This document shows, in pieces, positions 8,850 to 17,748 of a DNA stretch of 64,000 nt; positions within the stretch are counted from its first letter, which is position 1; every line of letters begins with the position of its first letter. The stretch covers positions 598,310 through 662,309 of the forward strand of contig NZ_BNBL01000001.1 in the NCBI RefSeq assembly GCF_014655595.1, read 5' to 3'. Under the pieces are notes generated by a model. It saw nothing but the letters and a program-made list of their open reading frames with translations, searched no databases and was not told the DNA's origin. Position numbers and translations under genes: made by a program. The DNA comes from Streptomyces griseocarneus (GTDB taxonomy: Bacteria > Actinomycetota > Actinomycetes > Streptomycetales > Streptomycetaceae).

Positions 8850-9381
8850 TCAGATGGGCTCTTCCAGCTCGGGTACGACCGTGCGGAGCTGGCCGGCGGT
8901 CAGTGCGCCCGCCCTGCGCAGGACTGGGCGGGGGCCGGTGATGTCGACGATCGTGGACGGCACGGAGCCGGGGGTGGGGCCTGCGTCGAGGTAGACGGCC
9001 ACCGTGTCGCCGAGCATGTGCTGGGCGCCGGCGCAGTCCTGCGGGGAGGGGCGCCCGGTGAGGTTGGCGCTGGAGACGGCCAGGGGGCCGGTGTCGGCGA
9101 GCAGGTCCAGGGCGAGAGGGTGGTGGGGCATCCGGACGGCCACGGTGCCGTGGGTCTCGCCGAGGTCCCATCGCAGCGACGGCTGGTGCCGGGCGACGAG
9201 GGTCAGGGCGCCGGGCCAGAAGGCGTCGATCAGCTTCCACGCCTGCTCGGGCAGGTCAGCCACGAGATCAGGCAGGGCGTCCGGGGAGCCGACCAGGACG
9301 GGTGAGGGCATGTGGCGGCCCCGGCCCTTGGCTGCCAGGAGGCCGGCTACCGCGGCGGCGCGGCCGGCAAGCCGAGGCGGT
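8850..9381 (-). pseudogene. Truncated Sua5/YrdC paralogue
   Basis: The frame from 9311 down to 8850 gives the last 153 residues of a Sua5/YciO/YrdC protein (MPSPVLVGSPDAL, GTVAVRMPHHPLALDLL, GPLAVSSANLTG, GPTPGSVPSTIVDITG). Full-length homologues make threonylcarbamoyl-AMP for tRNA t6A and are about 215 residues long. Upstream the frame continues through AGLLAAKGRGRH and meets a TGA at about 9381. The PTDTVYG nucleotide-binding start is gone. The KxR motif survives only in part (AAKGRGRH). It is most likely a dead duplicate of the housekeeping gene. A transposase remnant directly abuts the break. Confidence 0.7.
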
Positions 9382-9383
9382 CA

Positions 9384-9633
9384 TGGCCAGGATCCGAGTT
9401 CCGCGAAGCGGACTCGGCAGACCCGGAATCCGGCCGTCCGGCCGGAGGCCGTACTCGCGGACTGTGCGTACTCCTTCCGCGCTCTCTGCGGCCATCTCCG
9501 CCGGCGCGGGATCCAGGCGGCCGTCCCGCAGCCCTCTGGCCCGATCGGACACCGCCTCCGGCGGGGCCGGACCGGCGTACCTTCCACGCGTCAGGCCACG
9601 GACTCGCTACTGAACCGGCAAGACGCGTGAACG
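9384..9633 (+). pseudogene. IS5-type transposase remnant, frameshifted
   Basis: One frame gives ARIRVPRSGLGRPGIRP. After a shift, another gives RPEAVLADCAYSFRALCGHL, RRRGIQAAVPQP and IGHRLRRGR. These match consecutive parts of IS5/IS1373-type transposases (the IRVPRxGxGRPRTRP block and the VLADKAYSSRA block with the second catalytic Asp). Both ends are lost. The remnant abuts the truncated Sua5 gene and may have caused that truncation. Confidence 0.6.
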
Positions 9634-10060
9634 GCGCGGTGGACCGCGCGGGCCAGGCGGGCGCCCCACACCGAGCCATGGCGTCGGGTTGGTGAGCGGG
9701 ACACTGTGGGCACGGGCACGGGCACGGGCACGGGCGGCAAAGGCGATGGCCAATGTTGTTGAACGCGCAATGAGCGAAGGGTGCTGCGGCAAGGCCGGGC
9801 AGCCCGCAGCGCTGACGAGGGATGAGGCCGGGGCACTGCCCGCCGGGCCTGCGGGCTCCCCGGCCCCCGGAGGCCCGGGGCCTGTGCAGCCTCGGGCGAT
9901 CTCGTAGGCGACCCGCTGGTTTTCCTTCAGGCTGCGGTAGCCCACGGGTGTCCGCTTCGGATCGTGCGGTGCCGGGTCCGGGGCGCAGCATGGAAGGGAA
10001 GCCCTCGACCGGCGCGCATTCGCGGGCTGGCGTGCTCCGCCGAGGAGGGAGCCTTCCAGG
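9634..10060. other. Non-coding stretch with short tandem repeat
   Basis: No protein-like frame was found on either strand. At 9708-9731 there are four exact tandem copies of GGGCAC, followed by a degenerate fifth. The last 50 bases before 10061 include AGGGAGCCTTCCAGG, a possible ribosome-binding region for the phosphatase gene. Confidence 0.6.
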
Positions 10061-12133
10061 ATGGGTGCACACGAGCCGTTTCGTGAGGGTGAGCGGGGCC
10101 GCCGGCCGGGGCCGTTGCCGCCGGGAGGGCTGCTGGATCTGCTCAGCGTGGCGGCGGTCGTGCTGAATGCCCGGGGGCGGATCGTGTTCTGGAGCCCGCA
10201 GGCCGATCAGGTCTTCGGGTACACCGCCGAGGAGGCACTGGGCCAGTACGCGACCATGCTGGTCCACGAGGAGCACAAGGACCTGGTGGTCAAGCTGTTC
10301 GCCGAGGTGATGAGCACCGGGGCGAGCTGGGCCGGGGCGTTCCCGATCCGGCACAAGGACGGCAGCACGCGCCTGGTGGAGTTCCGCAACATGCGGCTGC
10401 TGGACGACCTCGGCGACGTCTACGCCCTGGGCATCGCCGCCGACCAGAGCACGCTGCAGCAGGTGGAGACCGATCTGGCGCTGTCCCAGCGGCTGGTCTC
10501 GCAGGCTCCCATCGGCATCGCCCTGCTGGATCCGGACCTGCGCTACCTGCTGGTCAACCCGGCTCTCGAGCGCATCAACGGCATCCCGGCCGCCGACCAC
10601 ATCGGCCGGCGCCCCCACGAGATTCTCACCTTCCTCGACGTGGAGACCATCGAGTCCGCGCTGCGCCAGGTGCTGCTCACCGGCACTCCGCTGATCGACC
10701 AGTACACCGTCGGCCGGACCCCCGCGGACCCGGATCACGACCATGCCTGGTCGGTGTCGTTCTACCGGATCGAAAGCGCCGGCAGCCGGGTGATCGGAGT
10801 GGCGAATTCGGTGGTCGACGTCAGCGAACGCCACCGGGCCGCCACCGAGGCGGACCGGGCCCGGCGCCGCCTGGCGGTGATCGCTGACGCCTCCGCCCGC
10901 GTCGGCACCACCTTGGAGGTGGAGCACACCGCTCAGGAGCTGGTGGAGGTCGCCGTGCCCGACCTGGCCGACGTCGCCGCGGTCGACGTCCTCGACGACG
11001 TCCTGGCCTTCCGCCGCACCACCCCCCACGAGCCGGGCCCGGAGCTGTTCCGTGCCCTCGCCGTGGCCACCGCGTACCCCACCGACGCCACCTATGCCCT
11101 GAAGGTCGGCGATCTCGCCGCTTACACCGCGGACCGCCTGATCACCCGCTGCGTCCACACGGGACAGCCCATCGTCGTCGCCCACACAAGCGGCAACGAT
11201 CTGCGGCGCATCACCCGCGATGCCGAGGCCGCGGCCGCCCTGGCCCAGGCCGGCGTGCACTCCTACCTCGCCGTGCCACTGATCGCCCGCAACGAGGTCC
11301 TCGGGGCTCTTGATCTGCTGCGCGCCCGCAACCCATCCCCGTTCGACGAGGACGACGTCCTCCTCGCCGGGGAGCTGGCCGCCCGCGCCGCGGTCGCCAT
11401 CGACAACGCCCGCTGGCACCAGAGCCTCCGCAACACCGCCGAGACCCTCCAGCGCACTCTCCTGCCCAGCGACCCGCCCCGGCTCGCGGGCCTGAACGTC
11501 GCCTCCCTCTACCAGCCCGCCCAGGCATCCAGGGAGATCGGCGGCGACTGGTACGACGTCATCCCCCTCGACGGCGACAAGACCGCCCTGGTCGTCGGCG
11601 ACGTCATGGGCAACGGCATCGACGCCGCCGCCACCATGGGCCGCCTACGGACCGCCACCTGCGCCTTCGCCGACCTCGACCTCGCCCCCGACGAAGTTCT
11701 CCAGCACCTCGACAAGATCACCCGCGGTCTCGAGCACTACATCGCCACCTGCGTCTACGTCATCTACGACCCCCACGACCACTGCTGCCGCATCGCAAAC
11801 GCCGGACACCTCCCGCCCGTCCTCGCCCCCGCCGGCCGGCAGCCCCGGCTGCTCGAGCTGCCCACCGGCGCGCCCCTGGGCGTCGGCGGCGTCCCCTTCC
11901 ACACCACCGCCTTCGACCTCAACCCCGGCGACCGGCTCGTCCTCTACACCGACGGCCTCGTCGAGACCCGGCAGGACCCCATCGACGAACGCCTGAACAC
12001 CCTGCTGCACACTCTCGACGGACCGCGCCGGCCCCTGGACGACACCTGCCAGTGGCTCCTGCGCACGCTGCGCCACACCGACGACCACGACGACGTCGCG
12101 ATCCTCATCGCACAAGCCACTCCCGCACAATGA
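10061..12133 (+). CDS. PAS-PAS-GAF-PP2C (SpoIIE/RsbU) phosphatase
   Basis: 690 residues in four domains. PAS 1 at about 26-130 (VFGYTAEEALGQYATML), PAS 2 at about 145-265 (IALLDPDLRYLLVNPALERI), GAF at about 285-440 (YLAVPLIARNEVLGALDLLR), and a PP2C/SpoIIE domain at about 470-685. The phosphatase domain carries the metal-binding Asp residues in IGGDWYDVIPL, VVGDVMGNGIDAAATM and DGLVE. Such proteins dephosphorylate STAS anti-anti-sigma factors to release stress sigma factors. There is no HATPase tail, unlike many Streptomyces members. It is cytosolic; the sensed signal is unknown. The intact STAS gene at 17749 could be a partner. Confidence 0.92.
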   Translation: MGAHEPFREGERGRRPGPLPPGGLLDLLSVAAVVLNARGRIVFWSPQADQVFGYTAEEALGQYATMLVHEEHKDLVVKLFAEVMSTGASWAGAFPIRHKDGSTRLVEFRNMRLLDDLGDVYALGIAADQSTLQQVETDLALSQRLVSQAPIGIALLDPDLRYLLVNPALERINGIPAADHIGRRPHEILTFLDVETIESALRQVLLTGTPLIDQYTVGRTPADPDHDHAWSVSFYRIESAGSRVIGVANSVVDVSERHRAATEADRARRRLAVIADASARVGTTLEVEHTAQELVEVAVPDLADVAAVDVLDDVLAFRRTTPHEPGPELFRALAVATAYPTDATYALKVGDLAAYTADRLITRCVHTGQPIVVAHTSGNDLRRITRDAEAAAALAQAGVHSYLAVPLIARNEVLGALDLLRARNPSPFDEDDVLLAGELAARAAVAIDNARWHQSLRNTAETLQRTLLPSDPPRLAGLNVASLYQPAQASREIGGDWYDVIPLDGDKTALVVGDVMGNGIDAAATMGRLRTATCAFADLDLAPDEVLQHLDKITRGLEHYIATCVYVIYDPHDHCCRIANAGHLPPVLAPAGRQPRLLELPTGAPLGVGGVPFHTTAFDLNPGDRLVLYTDGLVETRQDPIDERLNTLLHTLDGPRRPLDDTCQWLLRTLRHTDDHDDVAILIAQATPAQ

Positions 12134-12252
12134 CGCGGGCCGTGCCCAGGCGGGGCTCCAACGAACTCCGTAACGCGCCTGACAGGCAGGGGCCGCTCAC
12201 GTCGACGGCGGTGGCGTCCACTCCGCGCCCGGCGATACGCCAAACCGGCACA

Positions 12253-12605
12253 TCACAGACAGTCATCCCGGCGTACCGAGGGCCTTGTCTGACAGCTACG
12301 CCGCGGATCTGGCAGGAGCGGCCCGAAGGGGTGCGGGATCCGCTGCCGAGGGAGATGGCGGCGAGCAGCGAGTTCGGCTCCACCGCTCGGTGCGCCGTGC
12401 TCTCGAACTGCCGCGTCCTTGGTGAGGACGTCGCACACGCGATCCCTTCGTGCAGCGGGATGACCCACTCGCGCGTCAGCTCCCGGCGCTCGCGGGTCAG
12501 CACCCTGTAGGCGACGGCGCCGATGGTCGGGACGGAGGCCGCGCTCATCCCACCCGTCTCCAGGATGGCAACGGCCTGGTCCCGGTTCTCCCAGAGGTCC
12601 TGGAC
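12253..12605 (-). CDS. Hypothetical protein, probably a fragment
   Basis: The minus frame has strong GC bias at third codon positions and a coherent sequence: VQDLWENRDQAVAILETGGM, then IGAVAYRVLTRERRELTREW and VIPLHEGIACATSS. That makes it look like real coding sequence. I cannot name the family. There is no convincing start codon near the beginning of the good sequence, and the tail runs on past 12253 into sequence antisense to the phosphatase gene, so it may be a remnant. It lies directly downstream of the small membrane protein gene. Confidence 0.3.
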
Positions 12606-12630
12606 GGTCTGCGCAGGCCACAGTCCTCCG

Positions 12631-12801
12631 TCAGCGCAGAGGGCGCTGGGCCGAGCGCCGGGACCAGTGGACGCCGTAGAAGGCCACAGTGACCACAAAA
12701 AGCACGATGCCGATGATCAGCAGGTAGAACAGCCCCTCCGCTACCACGCCGATGATTCCCAGCAAGACGGCCACAAGGACGAGGAAGAGGAAGAAGGCCA
12801 T
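12631..12801 (-). CDS. Small hydrophobic membrane protein, 56 residues
   Basis: The frame from ATG 12801 to TGA 12631 encodes MAFFLFLVLVAVLLGIIGVV, then AEGLFYLLIIGIVLFVVTVA, then FYGVHWSRRSAQRPLR. Two hydrophobic helices are followed by a short basic tail, so a hairpin in the membrane with the tail inside is likely. Small proteins of this kind, often labelled hydrophobic protein, are frequent in streptomycetes and often sit beside stress genes. It is preceded by the PRC-barrel gene in the same direction, 35 bp upstream. Confidence 0.75.
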   Translation of the reverse strand: MAFFLFLVLVAVLLGIIGVVAEGLFYLLIIGIVLFVVTVAFYGVHWSRRSAQRPLR

Positions 12802-12836
12802 GGCGCGAACACCTCTTTCGGGCTGAGCGCGGTCGG

Positions 12837-13193
12837 TCAGCGGCGGGCGAGTTGGCGTTCGCCGCCTGTGCCCGGCTGGTAGGTCATGTCGTAGTGCTGG
12901 AAGATCGCTTCCTCTGCCTCAGCGGGCAGGATGTCGTCCATGCCGATTGAGGGTGCCTTCTTCACCAGCGTCTTGGCGTAGGAGACCTTGACGTAGTCCG
13001 GGCCGAGGATCACGTTGTCGAGGGGGACGAAGGCCAGCTGGTGACGGGTGGGAAGTCCGATCCGGACCGTGGCCATGGCCGGCTCATCGGTGGTGGTGTC
13101 CACGTAGATCGCTTCGAGCACGCCGATCTTGTGGTCCTTCGGGTCGACGACGCTACGGTTGCGCCACTCGCGGATATCGGCTGCACGGATCAT
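12837..13193 (-). CDS. PRC-barrel domain protein
   Basis: 118 residues. MIRAADIREWRNRSVVDPKD, HKIGVLEAIYVDTTTDEPAM and IGLPTRHQLAFVPLDNVILG follow the PRC-barrel pattern of a small beta-barrel; the tail (ILPAEAEEAIFQHYDMTY) is helical. PRC barrels occur in RimM and in photosynthetic reaction centre H subunits; stand-alone Streptomyces members are found with stress and membrane genes. No enzymatic role can be assigned. The start has a possible AGGAGGGC-like site (CAGGAGGGCAAAACC) just upstream. It is probably co-transcribed with the small membrane protein gene downstream. Confidence 0.82.
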   Translation of the reverse strand: MIRAADIREWRNRSVVDPKDHKIGVLEAIYVDTTTDEPAMATVRIGLPTRHQLAFVPLDNVILGPDYVKVSYAKTLVKKAPSIGMDDILPAEAEEAIFQHYDMTYQPGTGGERQLARR

Positions 13194-13407
13194 GGTTTTG
13201 CCCTCCTGAGCCGTTCACCCGGGCCGGTGCGAGGACTTTCCACGGGCAGTCACCGCCCGCTGGGGCCGGTGGCCTCTTGCTCTTCCAGGCTATCGGGGAA
13301 CCTCCGCGCCGCGCCCTCGCGCGGTGACGGTATCTACCGTGGTAGTCGACGGGCATGCCGATGAAGCCTTCCAGCGCCGCAGGTCCTCCGACTCTGTCCG
13401 GGCGGCT

Positions 13408-13712
13408 ATGCCTCGTGATCAGCCGTTCACCTGTCGGACGAGTCTGGAGGCGGAGCGCGAGCTCCAGTTGGGCCAGCGTTCTCTGGGCTTCGCCGCGCTG
13501 GGATTCCTCACGCTGGTGCCGCTGCTGATCATTGTCTCCTCGGCCGATCCCGGGCACGGGCGTGGGTTTGCGCAATGGCTCGGCGAAGGGCTCGGCGTGT
13601 CGGCGGCCTCCAGAGGACAGGTGGAGCAGCTGTTCACCCGACCCGTCCAGGCGCTGCGGACCACGACCGCGTTCTGCACGAGGAGCTGCTGCGCGCCTGT
13701 CACATGCGCTGA
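13408..13712 (+). pseudogene. YihY/BrkB-type membrane protein, internally deleted
   Basis: The frame gives RTSLEAERELQLGQRSLGFA, then a hydrophobic stretch (ALGFLTLVPLLIIVSS) and FTRPVQALRTTTAF. This is the N-terminal third of a YihY/BrkB inner-membrane protein. At TTAF (about 13675) the sequence jumps to another frame giving VLHEELLRACHMR and a stop at 13712, which looks like the family's C-terminus. The middle, with most of the membrane helices, is deleted. A second broken YihY-type gene lies at 20215. Confidence 0.6.
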
Positions 13713-13846
13713 AGCGGGGCAGGTGAGGTCAAGTCGAACACATCAGCTGGCTGTACTGGCCCGCTACCGCGCTCGGCATCACGGGCCGTGCGCTGGAGGC
13801 GGCGCGCGGGGCGGTGCTGGTGCGCCGTCGTTGACGCTGATCAACC

Positions 13847-14689
13847 TTGGGGGAACGGCTGCTGCCCGATGCCCAGGGGAAACAACGCGGTCGGCTGGAA
13901 TACGCGATCAAGGATGCGCAAAAGTGGCTGCGCCTTCGCAACTCACGACGTGTCACACGCCAAGAGCGTCTCAATGGCGGTGCTGCCCCGTTGGCAAACC
14001 GCGCCGAAGAGGCCCTCTATCGCGCCATACAGGCGGTCGAGCGTTCTCTGGAGCAGAAGAGGCAGACACGTAGCCGGAAGCCCGAAGCCCCAGCGGCACC
14101 CACACGCACTGCGAAGGCCGGACCGCCACCCCACGAGCAGCAACGGCCGACGGGCGTCCCGGTAGCTTCGGACGAACTTCGACGTTTGCTGGTGTCTTCG
14201 TCGGCCCGTACCAGCAACTCTCCTTGGCCTTCGGGGGACAGCCATGGCAGTGCGTCACCGAGCCGGTGCCGGATCGTGGACCAGGTGATGGTCGATCCAG
14301 CCATCGCGGTCTGGGCAAGGAACCCCCGGATCCGAGCACCCAGTTCGCCGATCTGTTCGCTGGTCAGCCGAGCAGGCTCGGGCGAGGATCGGGCCGATAG
14401 GCGCACACGGCGGACCGGCGATCCTGTGGCCGCCGAGGGCCGACTGCCCTGCCGCAACTCCTTCCCTTCGCTCAGGACCAGGATGTCGGGCAGTTGGCCG
14501 GTCGGCATCGCGGCTCCGTCCGAGGGCAGCCTGGATCGTGCCGACTGGAACCGGCTGGTCGAGATCCTCATCGAGCACAGTCCGCAGGGCCCGGAGACCC
14601 GCTGCCTGGCCTACTGCACCCCGCTTGTGCTCGGGGCAGAGGACCTCGACAACCTGTGCGTGTGCGGCACCGGTGTCAGGTGGGCTGGG
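13847..14689. other. Degenerate coding fragments on both strands
   Basis: Three stretches look coding but do not form one gene. Plus strand 13847-14080 gives a basic, coiled-coil-like protein (AQKWLRLRNSRRVTRQERL, NRAEEALYRAIQAVERSLEQ). Minus strand 14184-14367 gives LTSEQIGELGARIRGFLAQT and WSTIRHRLGDALPWLSPEGQ. Plus strand 14513-14680 gives SLDRADWNRLVEILIEHSPQ and ETRCLAYCTPLVLG. Third-position GC bias supports all three. I read this as rearranged remnants of at least two genes; functions are unknown. Confidence 0.35.
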
Positions 14690-15083
14690 GGCGGCCGAAG
14701 AGGAGGTCGTAGCCGGCGGGGAGCTGGAGCAGGATCTGCCCCAGCAGGTCGTCGCCGGCGGTGTCGGCGACCGTGGACAGGACGGCACTGACGTCCCAGG
14801 TCGCGGTCTGCTCGGTGGCGCCCTCGATCCAGGCTGCGGTCGCCCGGACGAACCGCTCCGGGGGCAGCGGTTCGGCGCTCTGCAGCGGGTTGAGCAGGAT
14901 CAGGGCGAAGCCCTCCGGCAGGCGGGCTGCCAGCTGGGCGCGGACTTCGCCGACCAGGTGCGCGCCAAGCAGGGCGAGCACCACGCGGGCCGCGCGCTCG
15001 GCTTCCTCCACGGTGCCGTACTCGCCGCGTTCCTTCACGTGGTCGAGGAACGCTTCGCGTCGCAGAGTCATCTCAACCGCCAC
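14676..15083 (-). CDS. DUF2267 domain protein
   Basis: 135 residues (or 131 from the internal ATG that begins MTLRREAF). The pattern LDHVKERGEYGTVEEAERAA, RVVLALLGAHLVGEVRAQLA and RLPEGFALILL is the DUF2267 domain, made of two similar helical repeats, each ending in an LP-like turn. The second repeat is at about residues 75-130 (FVRATAAWIEG, AVLSTVADTAGDDLLGQILL, LPAGYDLLF). Function is unknown; Streptomyces copies often occur next to Hsp20 and other stress genes, as here. It lies directly downstream of the Hsp20 gene on the same strand. Confidence 0.85.
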   Translation of the reverse strand: MAVEMTLRREAFLDHVKERGEYGTVEEAERAARVVLALLGAHLVGEVRAQLAARLPEGFALILLNPLQSAEPLPPERFVRATAAWIEGATEQTATWDVSAVLSTVADTAGDDLLGQILLQLPAGYDLLFGRPQPT

Positions 15084-15179
15084 CCCTTACTTCTTACTTC
15101 TTCGGACTGCCCACAGGGGTGCGGAGGGCGGGGTGAGGGGGAGATCAGGTGCCCGTCCTCCGCACCTGTCCGGCCGGTG

Positions 15180-15524
15180 TCAGCCGGAGATCTCCTTGCG
15201 GCCGGTCCCGACGCCGATGGAGATCTTGCGGGGCTTGGCGCGCTCGGCGATCGGGATGCGCAGGGTGAGTACGCCCGCGTCGTAGTCGGCCTGGATGTGC
15301 TCGGTGTCGAGGGTGTCGGCGAGCACGATCTGGCGGGAGAAGACGCCCAGCGGCCGCTCGGACAGCTCCATCTGCACGTCGTCGGCCTTCGTCACCGGCC
15401 GCCGCTCGGCCTTGACGGTGAGCATGTTCCGCTCGACGTCGATGTCGATCGCGTCCGAGGTGACGCCCGGCAGGTCGAAGGCCACCACGTACTCGTCGCC
15501 CTCGCGGTAGGCGTCCATCGGCAT
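15180..15524 (-). CDS. Hsp20/alpha-crystallin protein, short N-terminus
   Basis: From the ATG at 15524 the protein is 114 residues, starting [20 protein letters not shown]. It holds the whole alpha-crystallin domain and the C-terminal IPI anchor ([15 protein letters not shown]). Usual Streptomyces Hsp20 proteins are about 140-150 residues and have 25-30 residues before MPMDAYR that help oligomers form. Here the upstream in-frame sequence (to 15662) is unlike any Hsp20 N-terminus, suggesting the original start was replaced by a rearrangement. It binds unfolded proteins if made; assembly may be altered. Confidence 0.8.
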   Translation of the reverse strand: MPMDAYREGDEYVVAFDLPGVTSDAIDIDVERNMLTVKAERRPVTKADDVQMELSERPLGVFSRQIVLADTLDTEHIQADYDAGVLTLRIPIAERAKPRKISIGVGTGRKEISG

Positions 15525-15942
15525 CGCGGCCTCGCCGCTGCAACCGTGAGCGGGCTTGAGCAGAGCGGACAGCCGTGGCGTACAAGCGGCACGCATGCAC
15601 TGATTCAAGTCCGGCGCTGAGCCGCTGACCAGATGCACCGGGGCAACCAGGATGGTGATCAACGATCTTCACCGCCCGATGGTTCAGGCCAATTGTGCGG
15701 TGAAGGGCACATGTTGTGGCTCGGGAGGTCCGGCGTATTCCTCTGCATACAGCGGAGTGGATCCGGTGCAGCTCTTCTTGCAGAGGTCGCCCACGCGAAG
15801 GGTTCCGATGGCGGCAGCGTGACCACTTCCGCCGGCCGGAGGGAGTCTTGTGGCGTCAGTGGTCTGGTAGAGGGCGGGCGTCTGGATGAGATGATCACGG
15901 ACTGATCCCCCGAGCTTGGCAGACCGACTGGAGGAGGGCGAC
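15525..15942. other. Intergenic region, no gene seen
   Basis: Between the divergent Hsp20 and nuclease-fold genes no frame gives a recognisable protein. The part next to Hsp20 looks like foreign sequence joined to a truncated gene. TGGAGGAGGGCGAC just before 15943 is a strong ribosome-binding site for the next gene. Confidence 0.5.
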
Positions 15943-16995
15943 ATGGCCACGCGTGCCACGTTGAGGGGCTATCTATTGGAAGAGTCGCTGGCGTGGTTGC
16001 TTCGGCACAGCGGCTACCGGCTGTTGGTCGACGCTCGGCAGGACCCGGTAGAGCTCGTTTCGGAAGGGAACACACTCCGGGTCCGGGGGCGTGGTGCTCT
16101 GCATCAGGTAGATGTACTGGGAGAGTTCGCCTTCACGCCGGCCTTTTCGCTGCCGGTCCGGCTGTTCCTGGAGGCCAAGTTCTACCGCACGCCGTGTCGG
16201 CTGGAGGTCGTGCGCAATGCCCACGGAGTGCTTCACGACGTCAACGAGAACTTCATGACTCTGCCGAGTACCCGCCCTCGCCAGCGCTACCAGTATTCGT
16301 ACGCCCTGTTCTCAGCCAACGGCTTCACTGCCGACGCCCAGAAGTATGCCCTGGCTCACCAGATATCGCTCGTGGACCTGTCGGGCGAAACCTTCGAATG
16401 GCTCCGCAACGCGCTCTACGCAACGGCGGGCGCATTGTTCGACGCCCAGACGACGTACCACCTGACGTCCTTCCCCGTGTCCTGGATGCGGAACGAGCTG
16501 AGGAAGGCCCTGGGCATGGGACCAGTCGGCCTTCTATCTGAGGTGAGCACCAGTGCGACGCAGTTCCAGGGCGTGGCCAGCCAGCTCCTCGCGGACCTCG
16601 TCACTGTGCTCGAGGAGCACAGTGAGGCCGAGTTGCTGTTGGGTTTCCCCGCTGCTCCGTTCATCCTCCCGCTGGCTGCCGATGACAAGCAGCAGTTCCT
16701 GAAGTACGCCGACGCCAGCCCGGACCACTCGGTGCGGCTCCGGCGGACTGGGCATGGTGAGGCTGCTGAGTGGATCCTGTCGCCCTGGGGCGCTGACGAG
16801 GATGCCTATCGGCTCACTTTTAAGCTGCCTGAGCATGTCGAGCAGTGGATCAGTGGGGTCGAGGAGAAGGAACGGCAACGCACATCGGAGATCAAGAAAC
16901 AGTTCCTGAGTGCGATCACCATCTACCGCATGAACGGCGAGGGCGTCCGTGCCTATCAGCTCCGATACGAGCCGGTCGAACTACGGTCAGTGTGA
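15943..16995 (+). CDS. Putative PD-(D/E)XK nuclease, Mrr-like
   Basis: 350 residues; the ATG at 15943 is chosen because GGAGGAG precedes it, although a TTG at 15916 is also in frame. The N-terminal 90 residues fit a restriction-endonuclease fold: a first helix (YLLEESLAWLLRHSGYRLL) with conserved Glu, then Asp57 in ALHQVDVLGEF, and Glu77-Ala-Lys79 in RLFLEAKFYRTP. This D...ExK spacing is typical of Mrr-type and other PD-(D/E)XK nucleases. The remaining 260 residues are unlike anything I recognise. A type IV restriction or other DNA-defence role is possible. Third-position GC is somewhat lower than in neighbours, consistent with transfer. Confidence 0.6.
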   Translation: MATRATLRGYLLEESLAWLLRHSGYRLLVDARQDPVELVSEGNTLRVRGRGALHQVDVLGEFAFTPAFSLPVRLFLEAKFYRTPCRLEVVRNAHGVLHDVNENFMTLPSTRPRQRYQYSYALFSANGFTADAQKYALAHQISLVDLSGETFEWLRNALYATAGALFDAQTTYHLTSFPVSWMRNELRKALGMGPVGLLSEVSTSATQFQGVASQLLADLVTVLEEHSEAELLLGFPAAPFILPLAADDKQQFLKYADASPDHSVRLRRTGHGEAAEWILSPWGADEDAYRLTFKLPEHVEQWISGVEEKERQRTSEIKKQFLSAITIYRMNGEGVRAYQLRYEPVELRSV

Positions 16996-17016
16996 TCGGA
17001 CGCGGGAGGCGGTCGG

Positions 17017-17270
17017 TCAGATTGAGTCTCCGATGTGGAAACGCACCGGTTCCTTCAGAACCACGCGTGCCCCGTAGAAGTCGGCGAGGCGGGCTCCGAC
17101 GGTTGCCACTGCCAGACGGCACTGGTTCGACCCAGCCTTGCCCACAGAGCAGGAGCAGGCCGGCTGCTTGCAGCAGGATGTCCTTGTGAGTTGCGAGGAA
17201 GAGGCAGTTCCGTGTGCTTCCGTCCCGCCGTCCTGTGCGCCCGATGCGTTGGACGAACGAGACGACTGAG
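17017..17270 (-). pseudogene. Lhr/DEAD-type helicase remnant
   Basis: The minus frame gives VSFVQRIGRTGRRDGSTRNC, LFLATHKDILLQAAGLLLLC and GQGWVEPV. QRIGRTGRR is helicase motif VI, and the following text matches the linker seen after the RecA2 domain in Lhr-like helicases. Beyond it the frame breaks and another frame closes with DFYGARVVLKEPVRFHIGDS at 17017. Both helicase domains upstream are absent. It may be the remains of a defence or repair gene next to the nuclease-fold gene. Confidence 0.5.
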
Positions 17271-17748
17271 GACGTACTCCGGTGGAGCGGTCGGCCGTCG
17301 GGCCGGTGGAACACGAAATCACACCTCGGGACTCGGGGCCGGCCTGATCACCTCAGGCCGGCTCGAACCCGCGTGTGCCGGCCAGGGGACCAACGTCATA
17401 GCAGCGCAGCCGCTGTGGACTTGAGGACCGACTGACGGTGGGAAACTTGTCGGCTTGCGGCCGGCTCCTGGGGCCGTACCGGGGTCTATGCTGCTGAGTG
17501 GACGCCCCAGACCCCGGCGGCACGCTGTTGCTCGGTACGCGGTGCCTGTGGGGAGCGGATTGTTCGTCCCTTCGCCCAGGGCATCCCCGCGGGGAACCAG
17601 CTGGGCCCTCGGCCCTGGAACATGGGCTGCTGGACCAGCGGTTCGCTTGCCGGCCCGAAAGTCATGACCCGGGAGCAGGAGCAGGAAGTGCCGAAGCCCG
17701 GCGCCCTCACCTGGCACTGCCCCGGCCGGTCTCTTGAACCGAGGCGCC
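17271..17748. other. No gene seen
   Basis: Neither strand shows a coherent protein frame over this 480-bp stretch. It separates the helicase remnant from the STAS gene and may contain the STAS promoter. Confidence 0.5.

Noticed and set aside
9708..9731. GGGCAC repeats as a CRISPR array
   Set aside because: The units are adjacent 6-bp repeats without spacers and no cas gene is present; a simple tandem repeat.
9347..11419. A 690-codon minus-strand frame across the PAS/GAF/PP2C gene
   Set aside because: It is antisense to a gene with four clear domains and is made of low-complexity sequence.
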